Shown in pieces: positions 1-6,459 of a DNA stretch of 6,459 nt; position 1 is the stretch's first letter; every line of letters begins with the position of its first letter. The DNA lies in assembly GCA_012842765.1 (NCBI GenBank), contig DUWJ01000391.1:1-6459 (forward strand), given 5' to 3'. The DNA comes from Bacillota bacterium. GTDB lineage: Bacteria; Bacillota; DTU025. The translations under genes were made by a program, and so were the position numbers. The notes below the pieces were generated by a model. The model was given only the letters and a program-made list of their open reading frames with translations, was not told where the DNA came from and did no database searches.

Positions 1-111
1 GTTTCGGACGGAGAGCTTCGCAAGCGCTTGCTGGAGCACAGGGAAGCTTTGGCACACAAGGTCAGACTGGCTGATGCCAAAGCCCAAGCCCCACAGGACG
101 GGGCGGAGTGA
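1..111 (+). CDS. purE: PurE C-terminal end (N5-carboxyaminoimidazole ribonucleotide mutase), 5'-truncated by window edge
   Basis: Frame 1 is open from the first base to a TGA at 109-111 and encodes the last 36 residues of a protein. The peptide begins VSDGELRKRLLEHREALAHK and continues with V and a charged, alanine-rich tail. This resembles the C-terminal helix of bacterial class I PurE, whose pattern is roughly (S)D.ELR.KL...R....KV. PurE rearranges N5-CAIR to CAIR in the cytoplasm, after PurM has made AIR. The catalytic core lies outside the window, so the call depends on this tail and on the purine gene context. The tail does not look like the ends of PurB or PurC, the other genes expected before purS. 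PurE is moderately to well supported; its class cannot be confirmed from the tail alone. Confidence 0.74.
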   Translation, partial: VSDGELRKRLLEHREALAHKVRLADAKAQAPQDGAE

Positions 112-203
112 ATTCTCTGTGCGCGGCAGGGATAGTGCAGGGCTCAGATGGCCAAATCACTTAGATCGAAGCATGAAGATGATGCGCAAATGAAAGTCGT
201 TTT

Positions 204-210
204 GGAGGTG
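204..210 (+). promoter_or_regulatory. Strong Shine-Dalgarno that decides the purS start
   Basis: GGAGGTG lies 6 nt before the GTG at 217-219, a near-ideal ribosome binding site. The two in-frame ATGs further upstream have weaker sites: the one at 148 has only AGGG at 139-142, and the one at 190 has no clear site. This site is the main reason for starting purS at 217. Confidence 0.75.
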
Positions 211-216
211 CATGGA

Positions 217-477
217 GTGAAGTACGTGGCTTACGTTGATGTTCAGCTCAAACAGTCTATACTCGACCCGCAGGGAGAGGCGGTAAGGTCTGCTCTAGTT
301 CAAATGGGTTATGGTGGAGTGCAGAAAGTGCGAATTGGAAAGAGAATCCGCGTTGACCTTGAGGCTGCAAATGAGGCCGAATGCAGGCGGATTATGGACG
401 AGATCTGTTCGCAGATCCTGGCGAACCCTACGATGGAGACGTACGAATATGAGATCAAGGAGGAGTCTGGGAAATGA
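217..477 (+). CDS. purS: PurS, small structural subunit of FGAM synthase
   Basis: PurS is the roughly 80-90 residue dimeric subunit that bridges PurQ and PurL in the three-part phosphoribosylformylglycinamidine synthase, which converts FGAR, ATP and glutamine to FGAM. It has no catalytic site of its own. Visible family marks are [20 protein letters not shown] near the N-terminus (the LDPQG motif), then [13 protein letters not shown] (the VRIGK motif), and a C-terminal [16 protein letters not shown]. From the GTG at 217 the protein has 86 residues and begins just where PurS proteins normally begin. The same frame is open up to an ATG at 148, giving 109 residues, and has another ATG at 190. The extra N-terminal residues do not look like PurS and those starts have weak ribosome sites. 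The stop overlaps the purQ start (ATGA), so the two are probably translationally coupled. The family call is very secure; the start is fairly secure. Confidence 0.93.
   Translation: MKYVAYVDVQLKQSILDPQGEAVRSALVQMGYGGVQKVRIGKRIRVDLEAANEAECRRIMDEICSQILANPTMETYEYEIKEESGK
458..463 (+). promoter_or_regulatory. Shine-Dalgarno of purQ inside the purS end
   Basis: AGGAGG, within AAGGAGGAG at 457-465, lies 10 nt before the purQ ATG at 474. It sits inside the last codons of purS, which fits coupled translation of the two subunits. Confidence 0.75.
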
Positions 478-1187
478 AGTTCGGAGTCATAGTGTTCCCA
501 GGCTCCAACTGCGACCGGGATTGCCGAAACGCAATCGAGGCTGTGGGCTTTGATGCCGAATTCATCTGGCATCGAGACACGTCGGTCGCAGGATACGATT
601 GCCTGGTGCTCCCCGGGGGTTACTCATACGGAGATTATCTGCGACCGGGCGCAATCGCGCGTTTCTCGCCGGTCATGGATTCGGTGGTGGAATATGCACG
701 CGATGGGAGGCCGGTGATCGGAATATGCAATGGTTTTCAGATTCTCCTCGAGGCAGGATTGTTGCCTGGTGCCATGCAGAGAAATGTGGGAACTAGGTTC
801 ATCTGTGATCGTGTAAGGGTCCGCATCGAGTCGACTAGGACTCCATTCACATCGGGCTGTAGAGAGGGCGACGTGCTGACACTGCCCATAGCCCATGCCG
901 ACGGCAATTACTACGCCGATCCTCAAACCCTTGCCGAGCTTGAAGAACGTGGACAGGTCGTCTTCAGATACTGCAATGAGCTGGGCGATGCCACTCCTGA
1001 GGCTAATCCTAACGGAAGCCTCAACAACATAGCCGGAGTGAGCAACGAGGCTGGAAACGTAGTGGGAATGATGCCTCATCCTGAGAGGGCATGCGAGGCG
1101 ATCTTGGGCGGGACTGATGGCAGGCGGATATTCGAATCAGTCGCAGAATGGGTGCGTGGGGGTGTAAGGGTTGGCCAAGACGGATAG
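474..1187 (+). CDS. purQ: PurQ, glutaminase subunit of FGAM synthase
   Basis: PurQ is a class I (triad) glutamine amidotransferase. It hydrolyses glutamine and passes ammonia to PurL, with PurS holding the complex together. The 237-residue length is normal for the family. It opens with [15 protein letters not shown] (residues 2-16), typical of PurQ. The oxyanion region is [17 protein letters not shown] (about 44-60), the nucleophile elbow GICNGFQIL contains Cys85, and the PHPER motif supplies His202 and Glu204 of the triad. IAHADGNY near residue 139 is also a family mark. The gene starts with ATG inside the purS stop (ATGA, 4-nt overlap) behind a good AGGAGG, and its end overlaps purL by 17 nt. 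All catalytic residues are present and nothing suggests decay. Confidence 0.97.
   Translation: MKFGVIVFPGSNCDRDCRNAIEAVGFDAEFIWHRDTSVAGYDCLVLPGGYSYGDYLRPGAIARFSPVMDSVVEYARDGRPVIGICNGFQILLEAGLLPGAMQRNVGTRFICDRVRVRIESTRTPFTSGCREGDVLTLPIAHADGNYYADPQTLAELEERGQVVFRYCNELGDATPEANPNGSLNNIAGVSNEAGNVVGMMPHPERACEAILGGTDGRRIFESVAEWVRGGVRVGQDG
1158..1164 (+). promoter_or_regulatory. Shine-Dalgarno of purL inside the purQ end
   Basis: GGGGGTG lies 6 nt before the TTG at 1171. A TAA in the purL frame at 1165-1167 separates the site from the start, so no earlier in-frame start is possible and TTG 1171 is the first available one. Confidence 0.7.
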
Positions 1188-3438
1188 CGTTAAAGAGTCT
1201 ATTTGGCGATCGATGGGTTTGTCGGATGAGGAGTATCAGATGATTCAGGACCTCTTGGGAAGAGAACCTAATTATGTGGAGTTGGGAATGTTCTCCGTAA
1301 TGTGGTCTGAACACTGCTCCTACAAGAATTCCAGGGCCGTATTGAAGGGCCTTCCTACTTCAGGCCCCCAAGTCCTTCAGGGTCCAGGGGAAAATGCGGG
1401 TATAGTCGATGTAGGTGATGGACTCGCTGTAGCCTTTAAGATCGAAAGCCACAATCATCCGTCCGCGGTGGAACCCTACGAAGGGGCTGCTACCGGGGTG
1501 GGGGGTATAATAAGGGACATATTCACCATGGGGGCTAGGCCGATAGCCTCCCTCAACTCGCTGTGGCTCGGCGATCTGCAGTCTAATAAGTCTCGCATGC
1601 TTTTCGATGGCATCGTTTCGGGCATATCCGGGTATGGAAATGCCGTAGGGGTTCCCACAGTGGGCGGGCAGACAGTATTCCATCAGTCCTACGAGAATAA
1701 TCCCCTTGTCAACGCCATGTGCGTCGGCGTGATGAGACAGGATGAGATAAAGCGGAGCGCGGCCAGCGGTGTGGGCAACTCGGTGATGCTAATCGGATCT
1801 ACCACGGGCCGAGATGGGATTCACGGAGCTACCTTCGCATCTGCCGACCTAACTGAAGAGGCCGTGGAAAAGAAGTCGGCGGTCCAAGTAGGCGACCCGT
1901 TCAGGGAGAAGCTCCTTCTCGAGGCATGCCTGGAGTTGGTTGCCCGCGGCTGTGTCCTGGGAATCCAAGACATGGGGGCGGCAGGACTTACATGTTCCTC
2001 GTGTGAAATGGCCGCGCGAGGCAATGTGGGTATGGTCATCGATATCGATAAAGTCCCGCGCCGCGAAGATGGGATGACTCCATACGAAGTGATGCTTTCC
2101 GAGTCTCAGGAACGCATGCTCTTAGTGCCTGTGCCGGGCAAAGAAGACGAAGTCAAGAACGTGCTGGAGAAGTGGGACCTGCTGGCTGAGGAGATAGGCA
2201 AGGTAACGGATGATGGATTCATAACTCTCTTGGAAGGCGGAGAGATAGTAGCGCAGGTTCCCGCCAAGGCGCTCGCTGAAAACGCACCGCTGTACCATAG
2301 GGAGTCCGTGCGCCCCAATTACCTCGATGAAGTGGCATTGTATGATGTCGGTGCTTTGGAGGCCCCGAAGGATCTGGGCGGAGCTCTGCTTCAGCTTCTG
2401 GGCTCACCAAATTTGGCGAGCAAGAAATGGGTTTACAGGCAGTATGACCAGCAGGTTGGCGCTGGTACAGTAGTCGGGCCCGGATCGGATGCCGCAGTAG
2501 TGCGTCTTCCCGGCACGTCCCGAGGCATAGCTCTCACCTGCGACTGCAACTCCAGATACTGTTATGTCAATCCTCGTCTCGGCGCTGCCCACGCAGTTGC
2601 CGAGGCTGCTCGGAACTTGGCCTGTACCGGGGCCCGTCCACTGGCTGCAACTAACTGCCAGAACTACGGCAACCCGTATAAGCCCGAAGTTTTCTGGCAG
2701 TTCAAAGAGGGCATTGAGGGGATGGCGGAGGCATGCATCGCTCTGAATACGCCGATTACCGGGGGCAACGTGAGTTTCTATAACGAAGACGGCGAAATGG
2801 CGATACGTCCCACTCCTGTTGTGGGCATGGTAGGCGTCATTGATGATGTCGAGGATTGCGTAGCAATGGGATTTAGCCAAGAAGGGGACGTGATTGTTCT
2901 CCTGGGAACGACGCGCGACGAGATAGGAGCGTCGGAGTATCTTGCAACGGTCCACGGAGTAGAGGCTGGTCAAGTGCCTGAACTTGATCTTGACGTCGAG
3001 AGGCGCCTGTGTGAGCTCCTTCTGGCGGCGGCGGACAGGGGGATTACCAGGTCTGCCCATGATCTTTCAGATGGTGGCCTAGGGGTTGCCCTGGCCGAAT
3101 GCTGCATCGCAGGGTCTTGTGGCGCTAGGGTGAGGCTGGAGGCGAACATTGCTCCCGATAGGTTCCTATTCAGTGAAAGCGCTGGAAGAGCCATTATCAG
3201 TGTGGATGAGAGCGATCTGGGGGCCCTGCTCGACCTGGCGGACGAGATGGGCGTTGCCGCGAAAGCCATAGGCGAGGTGGGCGGTGAGTCTCTGGATATC
3301 ACGTGCGTTGAATCTGCTTGTGTTCCTGTGCAAGGCGATGACCGGCGGGCCCAGGAGGCGGAAGTTGTCATCGCTCTGCCCGTCGCCAAATTGGCCCAGG
3401 TTTACGAGGAGGCGATACCGTGCGCCATGGAGCGCTGA
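1171..3438 (+). CDS. purL: PurL, small-type FGAM synthase synthetase subunit
   Basis: PurL uses ATP to activate the amide of FGAR and adds ammonia from PurQ, giving FGAM. At 755 residues this is the small form that needs separate PurS and PurQ, not the large single-chain form of about 1,300 residues seen in enteric bacteria. Motifs in order: [20 protein letters not shown] (31-50, with active-site His47), [20 protein letters not shown] (88-107, with His94), [18 protein letters not shown] (109-126), [14 protein letters not shown] (264-277), [11 protein letters not shown] (308-318), [14 protein letters not shown] (497-510), [10 protein letters not shown] (530-539) and [15 protein letters not shown] (629-643). 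Two tandem ATP-grasp-unrelated PurM-like halves are implied by the repeated glycine-rich blocks. The start is TTG at 1171, with GGGGGTG 6 nt upstream. The gene overlaps purQ by 17 nt and purF by 19 nt. It appears intact. Confidence 0.97.
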   Translation: MAKTDSVKESIWRSMGLSDEEYQMIQDLLGREPNYVELGMFSVMWSEHCSYKNSRAVLKGLPTSGPQVLQGPGENAGIVDVGDGLAVAFKIESHNHPSAVEPYEGAATGVGGIIRDIFTMGARPIASLNSLWLGDLQSNKSRMLFDGIVSGISGYGNAVGVPTVGGQTVFHQSYENNPLVNAMCVGVMRQDEIKRSAASGVGNSVMLIGSTTGRDGIHGATFASADLTEEAVEKKSAVQVGDPFREKLLLEACLELVARGCVLGIQDMGAAGLTCSSCEMAARGNVGMVIDIDKVPRREDGMTPYEVMLSESQERMLLVPVPGKEDEVKNVLEKWDLLAEEIGKVTDDGFITLLEGGEIVAQVPAKALAENAPLYHRESVRPNYLDEVALYDVGALEAPKDLGGALLQLLGSPNLASKKWVYRQYDQQVGAGTVVGPGSDAAVVRLPGTSRGIALTCDCNSRYCYVNPRLGAAHAVAEAARNLACTGARPLAATNCQNYGNPYKPEVFWQFKEGIEGMAEACIALNTPITGGNVSFYNEDGEMAIRPTPVVGMVGVIDDVEDCVAMGFSQEGDVIVLLGTTRDEIGASEYLATVHGVEAGQVPELDLDVERRLCELLLAAADRGITRSAHDLSDGGLGVALAECCIAGSCGARVRLEANIAPDRFLFSESAGRAIISVDESDLGALLDLADEMGVAAKAIGEVGGESLDITCVESACVPVQGDDRRAQEAEVVIALPVAKLAQVYEEAIPCAMER
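3407..3412 (+). promoter_or_regulatory. Shine-Dalgarno of the purF-purM fusion
   Basis: AGGAGG lies inside the last codons of purL, 7 nt before the GTG at 3420. It fixes the start and so sets the length of the PurF propeptide at 17 residues. Confidence 0.75.
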
Positions 3439-4868
3439 GAGCGCAGGAAGCGGACAAACTGAAGGAAGAATGCGGCGTATTTGGTGCCTGTTTTCGTGAA
3501 GATGCCGCGGTTGCAGTCTACTATGGACTCGTTTCCCTTCAGCACAGGGGGCAGGAGAGTGCAGGGATTGCCGTGTACGATGGATCCCGTATCCGGGTTG
3601 TGAAAGGAGCTGGCCTTGCCACAGAGGTTTTCGAAGGCGACGCGTTCAAGAGGCTTCCAGGAAAGACGGGCATAGGCCATGTGAGGCATGGCGTGTGCCA
3701 GGACAACGACGTCTCAGGCGCGCAGCCCTTTGTCTTTCGTCACGGAGGCGGGATGATGGCTGTTGCCCATAACGGAAGCCTCACCAACGGGCGTGTATTG
3801 CGGGAGAGGCTGGGAAGGTTGGGTGTGGTCTTTCAAAGCGAATCTGATTCGGAAGTGATAGGTTCCTTGATAGCCCGCTACTTTTCCCTGGGCATGGTGG
3901 GCGCGATCGAACGTGCTATGGAGGAATTGGAAGGGGCCTACTCCTTCGTGGTGATGGTCGATGACACCATATATGCGGTCCGCGATCCCTATGGGTTCAG
4001 GCCGTTGATTGCAGGGTCAGGCCCTGCAGGATGGGCTGTGTCTTCCGAGTCGTGTGCTCTCGATGCCGTTGGGATAACCGAGAAGCGCGATGTCGGTAGA
4101 GGGGAGATCGTAGTCATCTCCCATGACGGAATGAAACGTATCGCCACTCGAGCCTCTAGGAGGAGCTGTCCCTCTGCCACCTGCATATTTGAGTACATCT
4201 ACTTCGCCCGACCTGATTCCATCATTGAAGGTATTGGCGTTGCCGCAGCCCGCGAGGCCTTTGGCGCCATGTTGGCCCGGGAAGCCCGGTTCGATGCCGA
4301 TGTCGTCGTTGCAGTTCCAGAGTCAGGCGTCACTGCGGCACTGGGATATTCGGATGAGAGCGGAATCCCGTACCGCCAAGGACTTACGAAGAACCGCTAT
4401 ATGGGGCGAACCTTCATCAGGAACTCCCAGATGGAACGGGAGTTGGGCGTGAGGCTCAAGCTGAACGCGGTGGAAAGATCGTGCGCTGGGAAGCGCGTGG
4501 TGTTGGTGGATGACTCGATAGTGCGGGGCACTACCGGAGCACGCCTTGTCGACTTGATGCGGAAAGCCGGCGCCACGCGGGTAGACATGGCGGTCTCGTC
4601 ACCGCCCGTCAAGTTCCCGTGCACGTATGGGATTGACACGGCGAGCAGGCGGGATCTTGTGGCTGCTGTTAAGAGTGAAGACGAGATCCGCGAGATGATA
4701 GGCGCCGATGCGCTGCATTATCTGTCCATCGATGGAATGCTGGAAGCCATTGGTGGCCTGGCGTCGGCGCGCGATACTGGTGAGCCGTTGGAATTCTGTA
4801 CCGCGTGCCTGGATGGGCGATATCCCGACGCCATCTCCTGTCATGGGAAATGCAGGCCCCCAAAGAGC
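3420..4868 (+). other. purF: PurF half of the fusion
   Basis: This stretch encodes a class II (Ntn-type) glutaminase domain, roughly residues 18-250, followed by a type I phosphoribosyltransferase domain, roughly 255-463. Removal of the 17-residue propeptide would expose Cys18. The Fe-S cysteines point to autocatalytic maturation tied to cluster insertion, as known for Bacillus subtilis PurF, and to oxygen sensitivity; that is inferred here. The half ends with the FCTACLDGRYP block and a short tail containing CHGKC. Confidence 0.85.
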
Positions 4869-5897
4869 TTGTCGTATGCTGATTCAGGTGTCGATATCGA
4901 TGAGGGAGAGCGGGCGGTGCAGCTCATCAAGCCCGCAGTGAAGAGCACGTTCACCCCTGGGGTCATCGGGGATATCGGAGGTTTTGGAGGCCTCTTCAAA
5001 CCTGATTTTGCAGGTATGAAGGAGCCTGTTCTGGTTTCTGGCACCGACGGGGTGGGAACGAAGCTAAAGATCGCCTTCGCAGCTGACCGCCATGACACCA
5101 TTGGCATCGATGCGGTGGCGATGTGTGTCAACGATGTTCTGGTGTCGGGGGCTAGCCCCCTGTTCTTCCTCGACTACATCGGCTGTGGAAGGCTGGATGC
5201 GGGGCAGATAGCCGAAATTGTCGGGGGGGTTGCTGAAGGCTGCAGGCAGGCGGGATGCGCCCTCATAGGCGGCGAGACGGCCGAGATGCCGGGATTCTAC
5301 CCGGATGGAGAATACGACATAGCCGGGTTTGCCGTTGGCGCTGTGGACCGCGGACGGATAATCGACGGGTCGAAGATTCGTCCTGGGGACAGAGTGATCG
5401 GTTTGGCTTCGTCGGGACTCCACTCCAACGGGTATTCTCTCGCGCGCAAGGCCTTATGCGAAGTAGGAGGGTTCCTTCTTTCCGATATCCCGGAAGGTAT
5501 GGACCGTCCGCTAGGCGATGAGATGCTCGAGCCCACCAGGATATATGTCAGGCCAGTACTTGCTTTGATCGAGCGTGTGGAGGTGCTTGGCATGTCCCAT
5601 ATAACCGGAGGCGGGCTTGTTCAGAATCCACCTAGGATTCTGCCTCACGGAGCCTCAATGGCGCTGTCGGTCGACACGTGGCGTCGGCCTCCGATATTCG
5701 ATGTCATAAGCCGGACGGCAGGGGTCGCGGCGGACGAGATGTTTAGGGTTTTCAATATGGGGATCGGATTTCTAGTGGTAGTGCGTCCCGAAAAAGCGCG
5801 GGAAGCAGTCAACATCCTTGTGGATCAGGGCGAGGATGCCCGGATTATAGGGGAGATAATTCCCGGAGACGGGCGAGTGGAATTTCAGGGGGTGTAA
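3420..5897 (+). CDS. purF-purM: PurF-PurM fusion: amidophosphoribosyltransferase joined to AIR synthetase
   Basis: One 825-codon frame encodes two complete purine enzymes. Residues 1 to about 480 are PurF, which makes phosphoribosylamine from PRPP and glutamine. About 482-825 are PurM, which closes FGAM to AIR with ATP. PurF marks: a 17-residue propeptide before the Cys18 nucleophile (EECGVFG), SLQHRGQESAGIAVYDG (39-55), AHNGSLTN (116-123), SDSEVI (142-147), and the PRPP loop VVLVDDSIVRGTT (360-372). Cysteines 255, 401, 460 and 463 match the four [4Fe-4S] ligands of Bacillus-type PurF. PurM marks: GDIGGFGGLF (517-526), LVSGTDGVGTKLK (538-550), DTIGIDAVAMCVNDVL (559-574), IGGETAEMPGFY (616-627), HSNGYS (668-673) and HITGGGLVQNPPRILP (727-742). 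Each half has normal family length. The start is GTG, overlapping purL by 19 nt. The glutamine loop at 86-104 is atypical. Normally these are two genes; a C5 run at the junction leaves a sequencing error possible. Confidence 0.93.
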   Translation: MRHGALRAQEADKLKEECGVFGACFREDAAVAVYYGLVSLQHRGQESAGIAVYDGSRIRVVKGAGLATEVFEGDAFKRLPGKTGIGHVRHGVCQDNDVSGAQPFVFRHGGGMMAVAHNGSLTNGRVLRERLGRLGVVFQSESDSEVIGSLIARYFSLGMVGAIERAMEELEGAYSFVVMVDDTIYAVRDPYGFRPLIAGSGPAGWAVSSESCALDAVGITEKRDVGRGEIVVISHDGMKRIATRASRRSCPSATCIFEYIYFARPDSIIEGIGVAAAREAFGAMLAREARFDADVVVAVPESGVTAALGYSDESGIPYRQGLTKNRYMGRTFIRNSQMERELGVRLKLNAVERSCAGKRVVLVDDSIVRGTTGARLVDLMRKAGATRVDMAVSSPPVKFPCTYGIDTASRRDLVAAVKSEDEIREMIGADALHYLSIDGMLEAIGGLASARDTGEPLEFCTACLDGRYPDAISCHGKCRPPKSLSYADSGVDIDEGERAVQLIKPAVKSTFTPGVIGDIGGFGGLFKPDFAGMKEPVLVSGTDGVGTKLKIAFAADRHDTIGIDAVAMCVNDVLVSGASPLFFLDYIGCGRLDAGQIAEIVGGVAEGCRQAGCALIGGETAEMPGFYPDGEYDIAGFAVGAVDRGRIIDGSKIRPGDRVIGLASSGLHSNGYSLARKALCEVGGFLLSDIPEGMDRPLGDEMLEPTRIYVRPVLALIERVEVLGMSHITGGGLVQNPPRILPHGASMALSVDTWRRPPIFDVISRTAGVAADEMFRVFNMGIGFLVVVRPEKAREAVNILVDQGEDARIIGEIIPGDGRVEFQGV
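4869..5897 (+). other. purM: PurM half of the fusion
   Basis: Similarity to PurM begins at about LSYADSGVDIDEGERAV (484-500), which matches the usual PurM N-terminus ('SY..AGVDI..G..AV'). It runs to the normal C-terminal IIGEIIPGDGRV. A TTG at 4869 could in principle start a free-standing PurM, but no Shine-Dalgarno sequence lies at the right distance, so translation as part of the fusion is favoured. Confidence 0.85.
5887..5894 (+). promoter_or_regulatory. Shine-Dalgarno of purN
   Basis: AGGGGGTG lies 6 nt before the TTG at 5901. It overlaps the last codons of the fusion gene, whose TAA stop (5895-5897) falls between this site and the start, a layout that favours re-initiation. Confidence 0.7.
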
Positions 5898-5900
5898 GAA

Positions 5901-6459
5901 TTGCGCTTGGTCGTGCTGGTTTCGGGGAGGGGCTCCAACCTCCAGGCCATCTTCGATGCGATCGAGGGGGGAAGGCTGGATGCGGAGGTAGCGGCTGTGA
6001 TCTCCGACTCGCCAGACGCATATGCCCTGAAGCGCGCCGAGAAGGCGCATGTTCCCGGGTTCTGCATTGAGAGGCGAGATCATTCGTCGCGGGCGGATTT
6101 TGAGGCGGCCTTGGCGGCATGTGCAGAGGCCGCCCGACCTGACCTGGTAGTCCTTGCAGGCTTCATGAGAGTGCTCGGACCCGTGTTCCTAGACAGGTTT
6201 TTGGGCAGGGTGATCAACATCCACCCGTCATTGTTGCCGTCATTTCCGGGCCTTGAGGCTCAGCGTCAGGCTTTGGAGGCCGGCGTGCGCTACACAGGCT
6301 GTACAGTCCATTTCGTCGATTACGGGGTGGATTCAGGACCGATCATCGATCAGAGAGTGGTGCCGGTATTGGCCGGTGACGATGTGGAGAGGCTTTCAGC
6401 GAGGATACTCGAGCAGGAACATGACCTACTGGTCGATGTCATCAGACGCCTTGGATGCA
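5901..6459 (+). CDS. purN: PurN, GAR formyltransferase, 3'-truncated by window edge
   Basis: PurN transfers a formyl group from 10-formyltetrahydrofolate to GAR, giving FGAR, the substrate of the PurSQL complex encoded upstream. The frame begins with TTG 3 nt after the fusion's stop and stays open to the window edge, giving 186 codons. Free-standing PurN proteins are about 200 residues, so only a short tail is missing. Motifs: LVVLVSGRGSNLQAI (3-17, substrate phosphate loop), PDLVVLAGFMRVL (80-92), RVINIHPSLLPSFPGL (103-118) and YGVDSGPII (141-149). With the TTG as residue 1, the catalytic residues fall at Asn106, His108 and Asp144, the same numbers as in E. coli PurN, which supports this start. 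The enzyme uses folate rather than formate, so it is PurN and not PurT. No defects are seen. Confidence 0.95.
   Translation, partial: MRLVVLVSGRGSNLQAIFDAIEGGRLDAEVAAVISDSPDAYALKRAEKAHVPGFCIERRDHSSRADFEAALAACAEAARPDLVVLAGFMRVLGPVFLDRFLGRVINIHPSLLPSFPGLEAQRQALEAGVRYTGCTVHFVDYGVDSGPIIDQRVVPVLAGDDVERLSARILEQEHDLLVDVIRRLGC

Noticed and set aside
112..216. Possible promoter, purine riboswitch or terminator between purE and purS
   Set aside because: I see no good -35/-10 pair, no GC-rich hairpin followed by a T run, and no conserved purine-riboswitch core in this 105-bp stretch. It may be a plain leader or remnant.
624..1079. 151-codon minus-strand frame within purQ
   Set aside because: It mirrors conserved purQ codons, resembles no family I recognise, and is explained by codon bias on the opposite strand.
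2404..3060. 218-codon open frame on the minus strand within purL
   Set aside because: It lies entirely opposite strongly conserved PurL motifs, has no recognisable domain, and no convincing reason to be coding. It is a shadow of a well-constrained gene.
4708..4941. Plus-strand frame overlapping the PurF-PurM junction
   Set aside because: Its peptide has no family features. It matters only as the frame PurF would enter if one C were missing from the C5 run, and the resulting tail is unlike PurF.
5772..6120. Several overlapping minus-strand frames at the fusion/purN boundary
   Set aside because: They oppose the PurM C-terminus and PurN N-terminus, both clearly coding on the plus strand, and their peptides look like low-complexity shadow translation.
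1..6459. Signs of horizontal transfer, mobile elements or a novel defence or accessory system
   Set aside because: Base composition and codon use look even throughout, there are no repeats or integrase/transposase motifs, and every frame is explained by purine synthesis.

Overview
The window is a single plus-strand block of de novo purine (IMP) biosynthesis genes: the 3' end of purE, then purS, purQ, purL, a purF-purM fusion, and purN cut by the right edge. Nothing else is supported. There are no RNA genes, mobile elements, CRISPR arrays, long repeats or terminators, and apart from a 105-bp gap between purE and purS essentially every base is coding. The organism is most likely a Gram-positive bacterium of the Firmicutes/Bacillota type, moderately GC-rich, possibly anaerobic and probably from a poorly sampled lineage. 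This rests on the three-part PurS/PurQ/small-PurL FGAM synthase, a PurF with a propeptide and four Fe-S cysteines like the Bacillus enzyme, strong Shine-Dalgarno sequences and frequent GTG/TTG starts. No species can be named from this sequence.

Layout: purE tail (1-111); a 105-bp gap without a convincing gene or promoter (112-216); purS (217-477, GTG start preferred); purQ (474-1187, 4-nt overlap with purS); purL (1171-3438, TTG start, 17-nt overlap with purQ); purF-purM (3420-5897, GTG start, 19-nt overlap with purL); purN (5901-6459, TTG start, 3 nt after the fusion's stop and incomplete). The overlaps and close spacing indicate one transcript with translational coupling. The promoter and any purine-responsive control must lie upstream of the window.

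Pathway logic: PurF makes phosphoribosylamine from PRPP and glutamine. PurD (not in view) makes GAR. PurN formylates GAR to FGAR. PurS, PurQ and PurL together convert FGAR to FGAM. PurM closes the ring to AIR, and PurE takes part in its carboxylation. Purine steps 1, 3, 4, 5 and part of 6 are therefore encoded here, while PurD, PurK, PurC, PurB and PurH are not seen.

The most notable feature is the fusion of PurF (step 1) and PurM (step 5) in one 825-codon frame with almost no linker. It should be checked against a one-base error in a C5 run exactly at the junction. The PurF half also carries an unusual glutamine-loop sequence. The rest is a well-preserved, ordinary purine operon.
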